Source of the DNA: Pseudomonas serboccidentalis
GTDB taxonomy: Bacteria; Pseudomonadota; Gammaproteobacteria; Pseudomonadales; Pseudomonadaceae
Direction of reading: 5' to 3'
Assembly (NCBI RefSeq): GCF_028830055.1
Contig: NZ_CP101655.1
Location: forward strand, 2,662,498 to 2,726,497
DNA length: 64,000 nucleotides
Shown here: positions 1-8,937 of the stretch, in pieces
How positions within the stretch are numbered: the stretch's first letter is position 1
Layout: the number at the start of each line of letters is the position of its first letter
Notes under the pieces: model-generated
Seen by the model: the letters and a program-made list of their open reading frames with translations, nothing else
What the model was told of the DNA's origin: nothing
The model's database searches: none
Made by a program: the position numbers and the translations under genes

Positions 1-33
1 ATCACCTTTGCTCACGGACGGAAACAAAGTTGA
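1..33 (+). CDS. pilS: PilS sensor kinase, C-terminal end (partial)
   Basis: Frame 1 reads ITFAHGRKQS and stops at 31-33. This looks like the last residues of a histidine-kinase ATPase domain, and PilS is the gene normally found directly upstream of pilR. Its stop overlaps the TTG start of pilR (30-32), so the two genes are translationally coupled. Only ten codons lie in the window, so the call rests on context. PilS is the membrane sensor that phosphorylates PilR to control pilin expression. Confidence 0.7.
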   Translation: MTFAHGRKQS

Positions 34-1376
34 ACACGAGCCCACGGCAAAAAATCCTCATCGTCGACGACGAGCCGGATATCCGCGAACTCCTGGAAAT
101 CACCCTGGGACGGATGAAACTCGACACCTTCAGCGCGCGCAACCTCGGCGAAGCCCAAGCGCTGTTGCAGCGCACTGCGTTCGACCTGTGCCTGACCGAC
201 ATGCGCCTGCCGGACGGCACAGGGCTGGAGCTGGTGCAGCACATCCAGCAACGTTATCCACAAGTGCCGGTGGCGATGATCACCGCATACGGCAGCCTGG
301 AAACCGCAATCAACGCCCTGAAGGCCGGGGCCTTCGACTTTCTCACCAAACCGGTTGACCTCACGCGCCTGCGAGAACTGGTCAACACCGCGCTGCGCAT
401 GCCTGCCACCGGCGGCAGCGTTACGTCGATCGACCGCCGACTGCTGGGCGACTCGCCGCCGATGCGCGCCTTGCGCAAACAAATCGACAAGCTAGCCCGC
501 AGTCAGGCACCGGTTTATATCAGCGGCGAATCCGGCAGCGGCAAAGAGCTGGTCGCGCGACTGATCCACGAACAGGGGCCGCGCGCTCAACAGCCGTTTG
601 TGCCAGTCAACTGCGGAGCGATTCCGTCGGAGCTGATGGAGAGCGAGTTTTTCGGGCATCGCAAAGGCAGCTTCACCGGCGCAGTGGACGACAAACCAGG
701 CCTGTTTCAGGCCGCGCAAGGTGGCACTCTGTTTCTCGACGAAGTGGCGGACCTGCCACTGTCGATGCAAGTAAAACTGCTGCGGGCGATTCAGGAAAAA
801 GCCGTGCGCAGCATCGGCGGCCAGCAGGAAACCGTGGTCGACGTGCGCATTCTTTGCGCCACGCACAAGGATCTCGAAGCAGAAGTCGCCGCCGAACGTT
901 TTCGCCAGGACCTGTATTACCGGTTGAACGTGATCGAGCTACGGGTGCCGTCTCTGCGCGAACGACGCGACGACATCGAAGCACTGGCCGCGCACATGCT
1001 CCAGCGCCTGGCCAGCGGCAGCGGCCAGCCGGCTGCCCGCCTGCACCCGCAGGCGCTTGAGGCGCTGAAGAGCTACCGTTTTCCGGGGAATGTACGGGAA
1101 CTGGAGAATGTCCTCGAACGTGCGCACACGCTGTGCGAAAACCAGGTAATCGAGGCTGAGGATTTGCGCCTGAGCGAAGGGAATTGCACGGTCGAGGGCG
1201 GTATTGCCGACCTGACGCAGATCGACAACCTTGAGGATTATCTGGAGAACGTCGAGCGCAAACTGATCCTGCAAGCGCTGGAGGAAACGCGCTGGAATCG
1301 CACGGCAGCGGCGCAGCGGTTGAGTCTGTCGTTTCGGTCGATGCGCTACAGGCTGAAGAAACTCGGCCTGGATTGA
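30..1376 (+). CDS. pilR: PilR, sigma-54-dependent response regulator of type IV pili
   Basis: NtrC-family activator of 448 residues. The receiver domain (about 7-120) has acidic residues DDE at 13-15 and phospho-acceptor D57 (TDMRLPDG). The AAA+ domain has Walker A GESGSGKE and the sigma-54 contact loop written GSFTGA. A Fis-type helix-turn-helix lies at the C-terminus (NRTAAAQRL). In Pseudomonas PilS-PilR drives RpoN-dependent transcription of the major pilin. The start is TTG at 30, overlapping the pilS stop. A REP pair follows the stop codon. Confidence 0.95.
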   Translation: MNTSPRQKILIVDDEPDIRELLEITLGRMKLDTFSARNLGEAQALLQRTAFDLCLTDMRLPDGTGLELVQHIQQRYPQVPVAMITAYGSLETAINALKAGAFDFLTKPVDLTRLRELVNTALRMPATGGSVTSIDRRLLGDSPPMRALRKQIDKLARSQAPVYISGESGSGKELVARLIHEQGPRAQQPFVPVNCGAIPSELMESEFFGHRKGSFTGAVDDKPGLFQAAQGGTLFLDEVADLPLSMQVKLLRAIQEKAVRSIGGQQETVVDVRILCATHKDLEAEVAAERFRQDLYYRLNVIELRVPSLRERRDDIEALAAHMLQRLASGSGQPAARLHPQALEALKSYRFPGNVRELENVLERAHTLCENQVIEAEDLRLSEGNCTVEGGIADLTQIDNLEDYLENVERKLILQALEETRWNRTAAAQRLSLSFRSMRYRLKKLGLD

Positions 1377-1382
1377 GCCGTT

Positions 1383-1457
1383 AAAAGATCGCAGCCTGCG
1401 CCAGCTCCTACCCTGGAATGCGTTTCCTGTAGGAGTTGTCGCAGGCTGCGATCTTTT
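1383..1457. repeat. REP doublet (AAAAGATCGCAGCCTGCG family)
   Basis: Two inverted copies of a REP unit flank about 20 nt: left arm from AAAAGATCGCAGCCTGCG to CTCCTA, right arm from TAGGAG to CGATCTTTT. It lies between the convergent pilR and thiO genes and can form a long hairpin. The AAAAGATC ends point outward, as at 22203 and 41594. Confidence 0.85.
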
Positions 1458-1466
1458 GCTTTTGCC

Positions 1467-2567
1467 TTAAAACCGGCCTTCAGGTGCATACGGCGCCGGA
1501 TCAATAATCGGCGCCCGCCCCAGCATCACATCGGCAAACAACTGGCATGACGCCGGCGCCAGCACCAGCCCGTTGCGGTAATGCCCGCAGTTCAGCCACA
1601 AGCCGTCAAAGCCCGGCACTCGCCCGATGTAAGGAATCCCCTCCGGCGAACCCGGGCGCAAACCCGCCCAATGCCCCACCACTTCGGCCTCCGCCAGCGC
1701 CGGCAACAGCTCGATCGCCGACGCCTTGAGGCTCTCCAGCGCGACATCGGTCGGGGTCTTGTCGAAGCCTTCATGCTCCAGGGTACTGCCGATCAGAATG
1801 TGCCCGTCACGACGTGGAATCGCATAACGCCCCTTGGCCAGCACCATGCTCGGCAGGAAATCCGCCGCGCACTTGTAGAGAATCATCTGGCCTTTGACCG
1901 GTTCCACCGGCAGGGTCAGGTCCAGGGTCTTGAGCAGATCACCGCTCCACGCCCCGGCCGTCAGTACCACCTGGTCGCCGCTGATCAGGCCCTTGGACGT
2001 CTCAACGCCCACCACCCGCGCCCCTTCACGTACAAACCCGCTGACTTCGCATTGCTCGTGAAGGGTCACGTTCGGCAGCGCCAGTAACGCCGCTTTCAGC
2101 GACTTCACCAGACGCGGGTTTCTGACATTGGCCACATCGGCCATGTAGATCGCCCGCGAAAATCCGCCGCCCAGCACCGGCACAGCGTCATGTGCTGCCG
2201 AGATATCCACAGCCCGCAGCGGACGGTTTTCCCGCTCGGCCCAGGCCAGCGCCTCGGCTTCATCGTCCAGGTCCAGCCAGTACAGGCCGGTGGTGTGCAC
2301 TTCGGGATCAACGCCGGTATCGGCAAACAGGCGCTCGCCCAGCTGTGGATAAAAATCCTGCGACCAATGCGCCAGCGCGGTGACTGCCGGGCTGTAGCGC
2401 CACGGGTACAGCGGGGAAACGATGCCGCCACCGGCCCAGGACGATTCCTGGCCGACGTTCGAGCGATCCAGCAGCACCACGCTGCGCACTTCGGAGGCGA
2501 GGTTGTAGGCGGTCAGCAGGCCAATCACCCCGCCACCGACAATCACCACTTGCTGTTGCCTGGTCAT
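1467..2567 (-). CDS. thiO: Glycine oxidase ThiO (FAD-dependent)
   Basis: DAO-family flavoprotein of 366 residues. The N-terminal Rossmann motif VGGGVIGLLTAYNLA binds FAD. ThiO oxidises glycine to iminoacetate, which supplies the C-N unit of the thiamine thiazole ring in aerobic bacteria. The C-terminal stretch WAGLRPGSPEGIPYIG matches the conserved substrate/FAD region of the family. The gene sits between pilR and the minor pilin cluster, where pseudomonads usually carry it, and it is convergent with pilR. Confidence 0.9.
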   Translation of the reverse strand: MTRQQQVVIVGGGVIGLLTAYNLASEVRSVVLLDRSNVGQESSWAGGGIVSPLYPWRYSPAVTALAHWSQDFYPQLGERLFADTGVDPEVHTTGLYWLDLDDEAEALAWAERENRPLRAVDISAAHDAVPVLGGGFSRAIYMADVANVRNPRLVKSLKAALLALPNVTLHEQCEVSGFVREGARVVGVETSKGLISGDQVVLTAGAWSGDLLKTLDLTLPVEPVKGQMILYKCAADFLPSMVLAKGRYAIPRRDGHILIGSTLEHEGFDKTPTDVALESLKASAIELLPALAEAEVVGHWAGLRPGSPEGIPYIGRVPGFDGLWLNCGHYRNGLVLAPASCQLFADVMLGRAPIIDPAPYAPEGRF

Positions 2568-2624
2568 GTTTGATCCAACCGTAAAAAAGACAGTGGGCGC
2601 AAAGGGCGCCTGAAAGAAAGTACC

Positions 2625-3026
2625 TCAGCGGCCCCAGCAATCCTTGGTGGTCAGCCCGGTGGTAGCGTTGTTCATGCTTCTGACGCCGGTGTTGGTCAGG
2701 GTGAAGTCCCCGCACTTGTCGGTCGCCATGGCGGTACCGGCCTTGCGGGTGGCGGTCAGCAGGAAGGTCTGATCGGCGATCGTCGGGGTGAGGGTGTAGA
2801 AATCATTGCCCGTGCTCAGGCCGGTAATGCCGGTGTAGACGTTGTTCTTCGTATAGAAACGCTCGAGGATCTGCGCCTGTTCCGAAAGCAGCGAGACCAC
2901 CTCGGCGCGCCGCCCCTTTTTCAGGTATTCGGTGTAGCTCGGTGCGGCGATGGTGATGATGATCCCGATGATCGCAATCACAATCATGATTTCGATCAGG
3001 GTGAAGCCTCGGTTGAATCTGCGCAT
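2625..3026 (-). CDS. pilE: Minor pilin PilE
   Basis: Type IV pilin-like protein of 133 residues. The class III leader ends MRRFNRG, followed by FTLIEIMIVIAIIGIIITIA: methylated Phe1, Glu5 of the mature protein, then the hydrophobic helix. Two C-terminal cysteines (CGDF and DCWGR) can form the D-region disulfide. It is the last gene of the minor pilin operon, 15 nt after pilY1. No pilY2-like gene lies between them. A short GC hairpin followed by a T-run (about 2583-2610) could be a weak terminator. Confidence 0.9.
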   Translation of the reverse strand: MRRFNRGFTLIEIMIVIAIIGIIITIAAPSYTEYLKKGRRAEVVSLLSEQAQILERFYTKNNVYTGITGLSTGNDFYTLTPTIADQTFLLTATRKAGTAMATDKCGDFTLTNTGVRSMNNATTGLTTKDCWGR

Positions 3027-3041
3027 GCCTCAAACTCTCAC

Positions 3042-6000
3042 TTACTGTATTTGTCGCCACATGATACGACGGCTGCCGCCGCCGGATTTTTCCACCAGCG
3101 TGGTGACGCTGCCACTGGAATCGTTGACGATCTTGCGCGTCGCGCCGTTGACGATGGCGTTCAGGGTCGGGATCCCGCCGGTGAACACCACGCCGCTGGA
3201 AATCGTGTCGTTGCTGTCGACCACACCATCGGCGTTGGTATCGAGCACCGCGTAGTTGAGCATCTTACCGCTGAACGCATCGAGTTCGACCAGTTTGCCG
3301 GTACCGAAACTGGCACACGGGTCCGTGGTGTCGACACTGGCGGTGGTAAACACGATACGCCCCAGCACCAGGCTGGCCTGATTGATGACCCGTTCACCGG
3401 TCAGCACGTTGTTGTACACCAAGGGCAGATACCAGCCCTTCTCCCCGGGATAAGTCGTGTCGTTCTGGCTGGTGGTGATGAACTGCCCCGTGCTGCCGGA
3501 GAACACCCCGGTCACTGCCTGCGCCTGCAAACTGCTGACCGTCAGTTGCCCGGAACCACCGTCGGCATCCCATACCGAATAAAACGCCTGCAAATCCTTG
3601 TTGGTCTTGTCGGCGGTTTCGTTGAATTTGCCGGTGCCAACGAAAACCTGTTTGCCCCCCAGCGAATTGTCCGCCAACAGCGGCTGCGCAGTGATCGGTT
3701 GGGTCGCCCCGCCCGCCGTGGTGAACAACGGCTTGCCGGAAAACGCCACGCCCCAGCTGTCGGTCGTGGTCGCGCTGAGGTCGAATTTCCACAAGCGCCC
3801 TTTCAAGTCGCCTCCGTACGCAGCCTGGACCACGTTCGAGGAATTGACCTTGAGCTTCACCGACGACAGACCATTGGTGGTTTCGGTGCTGTCGATCACG
3901 ATTTTCTTGATCAACGAACCGTCACGCACATCCAGCACATACAACGCCGCCACACCGGAACTGCTGCCATAGCCATTGGCGATGAACGCCGCCCAGCGAC
4001 CATCGGCCAAGCGTGCCACTTCCGGCCGGGCATAGGCATAACCCAGATCATTAAAAGCGTTGGCGGTGTTCGCCGTGGCGGGCGCGCTGACTTCCCACAG
4101 GGCGCTGAGGACGTTCCCAGCGGACGCGTCGAACAGTTGCAATGCATAAAAGGTTTTGCCGCCGGCACCGGTGCCGCCAATGGCCAGGGTTTTCCAGGCG
4201 CTGTTGATTTGCGCGTCATACACACCGACCTGCCCGTCCACCAGAAACTTGTGGCTGACGCCGTTGATGTACGCAGGGTCGGCAATCAGCCGCAACGACG
4301 GCAACACACTGGACGGCATGTAGGCATAGCGCCGGGTGCCGTTGGCCGAGTTGATCACGTTGACGAAGCCGTCGTTGGCATTCACCACCAGACTGGAGTT
4401 CATGTTCGCCGCTTTGGTGGTCAGGTACGTGGTGTAGGTGGTGTCGCCCGAGAGGTCGGAGGCGGTTTTGTCACTGGGCGAAGCCAGCACCAAAGGCGAG
4501 TTGATGATGTCGCCGAGCAATACGCTGCGCACCCTCAGTCCGGACTTGTTGGTGCCCTTGCTCCATTCCACCAGATCGCTGCCGCTGATGCCGCCAGGCA
4601 GGCTCTGGCTGAGCGTGGTCTGCTGGGTTGCGGAAAAGTTGCCGTAGGCCAGGGTGACGGCGGTGTTGCTGGTGGTGTTCCACGATTGGTAGGTCGGCGC
4701 CGTCGCGCCCGGAATGATGGTGGTGTCGCTCGTCCACAAGGCTGCCGAGGTGTTCACCGCGCCGGCCGAGGTGAAGCCGAAGGATTTGATCGTACCGCGC
4801 CAGTCCTTTGGGTCGTAGCTGGTCTGGAAATAACTGGTGCCACTGGCCAGCGTGGTGCCGCTGGTGACGCCGCTGCCACCGGAGCCAGCCTTGGAGGTAA
4901 TGTCGCTCAACGCCGAGGACAGTGCGGTGTTGAGACCGGTGCTGTCGGTCGCCTGGTAATACCTGCCCTGTCCATAGCTGGCCGCATCCGAAAGCATGTC
5001 GTTGTCCGCGGTAAAACCGACGGTGTAGGTGTTCATGTTCTGCTTGGGAAAATCCACGGCGTTCCAGCTTTTGCCGGCGGCGTCAGTCCCTGTCGAGCGC
5101 ATGTCGATATCGAAGGCGAATTTGGCGATGTCGTCCAGGTACAGCGTGTCGCCTTCGTTATCGCCATTGAGGTTGTTGCCGTCATTGTTGATGCCGTCCC
5201 AGTTTGGCAAACGACTGCCGCCCAGCGGATCGTTGCTCGGGAAGGTGCGGTCGTAGGTCGGCAGGCCATCGGTGATGACCACGCCGTAGTTCTTCTGGCA
5301 GCGGTACTGGATCGGACTGGTGTAGGTCGTCGGCGTGCTGTTGTAGTACGGCGCCAAGCCACGCATGTAGCGGGTGACTTCGTAATAGGTTTCCGCCAGC
5401 GGCGTGTTGGCCACGGCACTCAAGCCGTTGATCGATGAAATCAGCGCGTTGTAGTTGGTGTCGGCCTGCGCCTGGGTCACGCTGCCGGACACCGGTGACA
5501 GATCGCTGATCGATCGCGCGATGTAACCGCCGTTGCCCGAGTTATAACTGTTGACCGGATTGAAGGTCGACAGGCCCATGCGCAAGGTACGGTTGCTGGT
5601 GACCAGCGCGGTGGACACGTTGCGCGCCACGTTGATCCGGTAGTCGTTGGGAATCGCCCCGGTGGTGAAGTCGCGCGTGCCGGTGTTGATCGCCAGCCCG
5701 ACCACGTAGGCGATGTAGTCCCCGGTGTAGCGGGTGTTGCCGCCACCCACCGGATCGGGCAGTTTCAGGCACAAAGGCGCAATGCTGTTGTTGTAGAAGG
5801 CGAAGGCACCGCCGGAACAACCAGAGGTCGGCAGACTCGATAACAACACCGGATCGCCGGTAATTGCTGGCGCATTCAATGCCGAGCACAGCCCAAGGAA
5901 CGCATTGCACTGCCGTGCCGGTATACGCGCGACGTTCGGGTCGAATCCTGCCGCATAAATGATGCTGTTCATGCTCCCGGAATCGTCGATCAGCAGCATC

Positions 6001-6131
6001 ACGTTCGGTGGCACCGCTGCAGCGCTCAAGAGTGGCGAGTCGGACGGGGTGAACGCATACGCGGGTGCCGCCAGATACAAGCTCAGCAGCATGCCCGCCA
6101 ACAGTGTCCAGCAGCGCTCAATACTTCGCAT
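3042..6131 (-). CDS. pilY1: PilY1, type IV pilus tip adhesin/assembly protein
   Basis: Protein of 1029 residues with an N-terminal signal peptide ending about APAYA. A von Willebrand A domain follows, with a MIDAS motif DDSGSM (D49, S51, S53). The C-terminal half is a PilC-type beta-propeller. Near its end an EF-hand-like calcium loop, DTNADGVVD (about 964-972), matches the site that controls pilus extension and retraction in P. aeruginosa PilY1. I chose ATG at 6131 because GGAG lies 7 nt upstream; a GTG at 6137 is possible. The start overlaps the end of pilX by 14 nt, indicating coupling. Confidence 0.93.
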   Translation of the reverse strand: MRSIERCWTLLAGMLLSLYLAAPAYAFTPSDSPLLSAAAVPPNVMLLIDDSGSMNSIIYAAGFDPNVARIPARQCNAFLGLCSALNAPAITGDPVLLSSLPTSGCSGGAFAFYNNSIAPLCLKLPDPVGGGNTRYTGDYIAYVVGLAINTGTRDFTTGAIPNDYRINVARNVSTALVTSNRTLRMGLSTFNPVNSYNSGNGGYIARSISDLSPVSGSVTQAQADTNYNALISSINGLSAVANTPLAETYYEVTRYMRGLAPYYNSTPTTYTSPIQYRCQKNYGVVITDGLPTYDRTFPSNDPLGGSRLPNWDGINNDGNNLNGDNEGDTLYLDDIAKFAFDIDMRSTGTDAAGKSWNAVDFPKQNMNTYTVGFTADNDMLSDAASYGQGRYYQATDSTGLNTALSSALSDITSKAGSGGSGVTSGTTLASGTSYFQTSYDPKDWRGTIKSFGFTSAGAVNTSAALWTSDTTIIPGATAPTYQSWNTTSNTAVTLAYGNFSATQQTTLSQSLPGGISGSDLVEWSKGTNKSGLRVRSVLLGDIINSPLVLASPSDKTASDLSGDTTYTTYLTTKAANMNSSLVVNANDGFVNVINSANGTRRYAYMPSSVLPSLRLIADPAYINGVSHKFLVDGQVGVYDAQINSAWKTLAIGGTGAGGKTFYALQLFDASAGNVLSALWEVSAPATANTANAFNDLGYAYARPEVARLADGRWAAFIANGYGSSSGVAALYVLDVRDGSLIKKIVIDSTETTNGLSSVKLKVNSSNVVQAAYGGDLKGRLWKFDLSATTTDSWGVAFSGKPLFTTAGGATQPITAQPLLADNSLGGKQVFVGTGKFNETADKTNKDLQAFYSVWDADGGSGQLTVSSLQAQAVTGVFSGSTGQFITTSQNDTTYPGEKGWYLPLVYNNVLTGERVINQASLVLGRIVFTTASVDTTDPCASFGTGKLVELDAFSGKMLNYAVLDTNADGVVDSNDTISSGVVFTGGIPTLNAIVNGATRKIVNDSSGSVTTLVEKSGGGSRRIMWRQIQ

Positions 6132-6597
6132 AGACACTCTCCACCACGCTTCGCGAAGTGCCGGCGATGCCGACCGCAGTCACTCGATACAGGGTCGCCG
6201 AGGTGTTGCTCGGCACATTCACCGCCGTCACAGTGGTGCCAATGTTCTGCACACCATAGAACCCGCTACCGGCGGCGATCCACGTCACCCCCGAGGTCGA
6301 ATTGAGCCCCGCCGCGCTGACCACCGAAGACTCCGCCGGCGGTGCACATTGTGTGGTGCTGGCACACACGGCCAGCGAATAACTGTCCAGTTGCACCGCA
6401 CTCTCACCGATGCGCAACGCGGCCTCGGCAGTCTGAAACGATTGATTGCGCAGGCTGACACTGCCGGCCATTTTTTCCTGCAGGTTGGCGCTCTGCATCG
6501 ATGACAGACCGACCAGTGTCAGCAACAACAGGAACACCAGACTGACCAGCAGCACCATGCCGCGCTGGGTTTGCCTCTGGTGCAAAGAAATCCTCAT
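6118..6597 (-). CDS. pilX: Minor pilin PilX
   Basis: Protein of 159 residues with a prepilin leader ending QRG, then MVLLVSLVFLLLL. The usual Glu at mature position 5 is replaced by a hydrophobic residue, as expected for PilX/GspK-type tip pilins. The start at 6597 is chosen because GAGGGA lies 6 nt upstream and the gene then begins 11 nt after the pilW stop. PilX works with PilV, PilW, FimU and PilY1 to prime pilus assembly. It overlaps pilY1 by 14 nt. Confidence 0.9.
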   Translation of the reverse strand: MRISLHQRQTQRGMVLLVSLVFLLLLTLVGLSSMQSANLQEKMAGSVSLRNQSFQTAEAALRIGESAVQLDSYSLAVCASTTQCAPPAESSVVSAAGLNSTSGVTWIAAGSGFYGVQNIGTTVTAVNVPSNTSATLYRVTAVGIAGTSRSVVESVYAKY

Positions 6598-6607
6598 CGG
6601 CCGTCCC

Positions 6608-7321
6608 TCACTGCAAGCGGTTGCGCAACGCGGCAACCACGTTGAAGGTTTGATTGGCCACCCGATTGTTCGGGTCGGTGAGGGTCAGGCTCAGGCGCAC
6701 ACTGCGGATGCGCGCCGGATCGCTGGGGTTGCTGCTGTAAGAGGACGCCGCGACATCGGTGGCGGAGGTGGCCAGACCGAAAGTGACGGTGAACGCGCTG
6801 ACGTTGTTCACCAACACTTGCTGGGCCGGGGTGCCGCTGCCGGTGCCCATGAGGATCTGGTTGTTGCTGAAGCTGTAGATCAGGCGGCGGATCGGAAAGG
6901 CGATCTGCCCGCTCGCTGCCGCGCGCAACCCGGTATACGCCGTGGCGCTGTTGCGGCAATCGGAGACCACCGTCCAGGTCGGGGTGCCGCCATTGCCGCC
7001 GACGTCGGCGGTAACCAGGGTCAGCTTGAGGTTGCTGTTGTCCCAACTGATCGGAGTGATCTGCGCTGTATTGAAATCCCCTGCGGAACTCGCATCGTTA
7101 ATGCTGCCAAGGCAGCCGAACATGCCGACCATGCGCAGTTCCTGAATCATCTTGCTCAGCACAAAACGTGCGTCTTCCTGCATCGCCGCAGCCGTATTCT
7201 GGCTGACGTAGGTGTTTTTCGCGGCGAGGAACGTCTGTACCACTCCCAGTACGATGATCAGCCCGAGCGCTAAAGCGATGAGCATTTCGATCAGGCCGAA
7301 ACCACGGTTGTAGTACTTCAT
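6608..7321 (-). CDS. pilW: Minor pilin PilW
   Basis: Protein of 237 residues with prepilin leader MKYYNRG, cleaved before FGLIEMLIALALGLII, and Glu5 present. A large periplasmic domain follows, as usual for GspJ-like PilW. Its ATG overlaps the pilV stop (ATGA), so the two are translationally coupled. PilW is part of the minor pilin tip complex that connects to PilY1. Confidence 0.92.
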   Translation of the reverse strand: MKYYNRGFGLIEMLIALALGLIIVLGVVQTFLAAKNTYVSQNTAAAMQEDARFVLSKMIQELRMVGMFGCLGSINDASSAGDFNTAQITPISWDNSNLKLTLVTADVGGNGGTPTWTVVSDCRNSATAYTGLRAAASGQIAFPIRRLIYSFSNNQILMGTGSGTPAQQVLVNNVSAFTVTFGLATSATDVAASSYSSNPSDPARIRSVRLSLTLTDPNNRVANQTFNVVAALRNRLQ

Positions 7322-7767
7322 GGCGTGGCCACCGGATCGACCGCAGCGCGACTCCTCAGAACGAAGCTGCGTGTGGTGCCGGGAGCATTCGCGGCTCGCG
7401 AGTCATTCCAGTTGATGGTGATGGTGTACACCCGCTGATTGAGGGTGATCGTGCCGGTGGCCGTCGGCCCGCCGAAATTGACGATGTTGGTGGTGAAGTC
7501 GTAGAGGTCCTGATCGCGGGCGACACTGAGGTTGCCCGAGGTCGGCGGCGTGACCGTGTAATCAGCGGCGGCGTTGGCCCGGATGCGGTCCATCATGTCG
7601 TAGGCGATGAAACTGGCCTGGCTGGTCATCCGTGAACTGTCGGTGTACTTCAGTGCATTGAGCTGCACGGCTGCCGCGCCCAATATGCCGACAGTCAGAA
7701 TCAGCAACGCGACCAGCACCTCGATCAGCGACATGCCTTCCTGTGCCTGTTTACTCCCTGCCCTCAT
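7318..7767 (-). CDS. pilV: Minor pilin PilV
   Basis: Protein of 149 residues. The leader MRAGSKQAQEG is cut before MSLIEVLVALLILTVGILG, with Glu5 present. The frame is open further upstream, but ATG at 7767 gives the prepilin start and overlaps the fimU stop (ATGA). GspI-like member of the tip complex; the downstream genes pilW and pilX are coupled to it. Confidence 0.9.
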   Translation of the reverse strand: MRAGSKQAQEGMSLIEVLVALLILTVGILGAAAVQLNALKYTDSSRMTSQASFIAYDMMDRIRANAAADYTVTPPTSGNLSVARDQDLYDFTTNIVNFGGPTATGTITLNQRVYTITINWNDSRAANAPGTTRSFVLRSRAAVDPVATP

Positions 7768-8237
7768 CCGCAACTTCCACCCAATTGAATTCGTCCGTTC
7801 AGACACACGTTCAGCGTCCTGCTTTGCGTTCCCAGCACGTAACTGATGACCACCGCCGTCGACGGGGCCGCCAGACCGCCCAGATTGTTGAAATCCAGTG
7901 CGGTGACTCCTGAGGGTAGCGTCAGAGTCGCGCCGCTGCTCATCGCCGGAACAACCCGCAATACATTGGCCGGAGTGCCAGTACCGTCGTAGACCGACAA
8001 CTCGCCGGTCCACACGCTGCCACCGGCGCTCGGTCGCAGCCGCGTGGTCACGCCGCGGTCGATCGCCTCCAGCCGCGCATAGTTGATCGCCCGTTGCAGA
8101 TCGCCCATTTCGGTGTCGGCCTTGCTGCTCTGGATCGAACGGGTGAAGCCCGGCACCGCCAGGGTGATAAGGATCACCAGCACGGCGACCGCAGCCAACA
8201 ACTCGGGCAGCGTGAAACCTTTTGTACGATGATTCAT
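7764..8237 (-). CDS. fimU: Minor pilin FimU (GspH family)
   Basis: Protein of 157 residues with prepilin leader MNHRTKG before FTLPELLAAVAVLVILITLAVP (Glu5 present) and the GspH domain. The C-terminal cysteines (VCLNGRI, GGSCG) may pair. ATG at 8237 is the only start giving a proper leader. First gene of the fimU-pilVWXY1E operon. The FimU/FimT naming is by position: this copy is co-directional with pilV, and the other GspH protein is divergent. Confidence 0.85.
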   Translation of the reverse strand: MNHRTKGFTLPELLAAVAVLVILITLAVPGFTRSIQSSKADTEMGDLQRAINYARLEAIDRGVTTRLRPSAGGSVWTGELSVYDGTGTPANVLRVVPAMSSGATLTLPSGVTALDFNNLGGLAAPSTAVVISYVLGTQSRTLNVCLNGRIQLGGSCG

Positions 8238-8367
8238 CGATGCCCTCCGTTGCCGTCGGCTATACCTGCCTCTACAAACTAGAACATTCAACCGGCCCGC
8301 GTCGGTTGATTTGCCCTGCCCGGCGCAAGGATCGCGCCTGGCCTCATGCTTCAGGGAGGAAGTGCTC

Positions 8368-8937
8368 ATGCCGCAGCAGGGTTTCAGTCTGATTGAATTG
8401 CTTATGGGACTGGCGATTGGCGCGATTGTTCTGGCGCTGGTCAGTCCGGCGTTTGCCGCCTTCACCGAATCGACTCAGCGCGAGCAGGCAGCCCAGTCTT
8501 TACTCGACGGGATTCGCAACGCTCGCACGCAGGCCATCACGCGCAATGAGAGCGTGGTGATTCACGGCATCAACGGCGACTGGAGTCAGGGCTGGCGGAT
8601 CATTCTGGATATCAGCGGCAAGGGGTCGCAGGACAGCGACAATCCACTGCTACAGGAGCAGACGAGTGCTGCGCGGGTACCGATTGTCGGCAATTGGGCG
8701 GTCAGTCGTTACGTGCGGTTCAGCAGTCTGGGGCAACCGCTGATGCCCGGGCGGGCATTTCAGGCTGGGACACTACATCTGTGTTCGGCACACGAGCCGG
8801 TCAGCCAGCTCCAAGTGGTGCTGGCGGCGACCGGTCGAGTGCGCCTGACCCGAGAAAAGACCGGGCAGGCGCTATGCGAGAAAGCGAAAAGCGTTAAATC
8901 GAGCGGACGCGCAGCTCTTTCGGCATCGAGAACGTAA
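8368..8937 (+). CDS. fimT: Type IV pilus pseudopilin FimT (GspH family)
   Basis: Protein of 189 residues. The leader MPQQG is cleaved before [20 protein letters not shown], with Glu5 present, followed by a GspH domain ([17 protein letters not shown]). A strong GGGAGGA site precedes ATG 8368. It is divergent from fimU across 130 nt. The last 44 nt overlap the 3' end of ispH on the other strand. FimT proteins of this kind have been linked to DNA uptake in other species; here that is inference only. Confidence 0.85.
   Translation: MPQQGFSLIELLMGLAIGAIVLALVSPAFAAFTESTQREQAAQSLLDGIRNARTQAITRNESVVIHGINGDWSQGWRIILDISGKGSQDSDNPLLQEQTSAARVPIVGNWAVSRYVRFSSLGQPLMPGRAFQAGTLHLCSAHEPVSQLQVVLAATGRVRLTREKTGQALCEKAKSVKSSGRAALSASRT

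Noticed and set aside
3051..5438. Long plus-strand open frame opposite pilY1
   Set aside because: Antisense shadow of a real gene with signal peptide and domains; no start signal.
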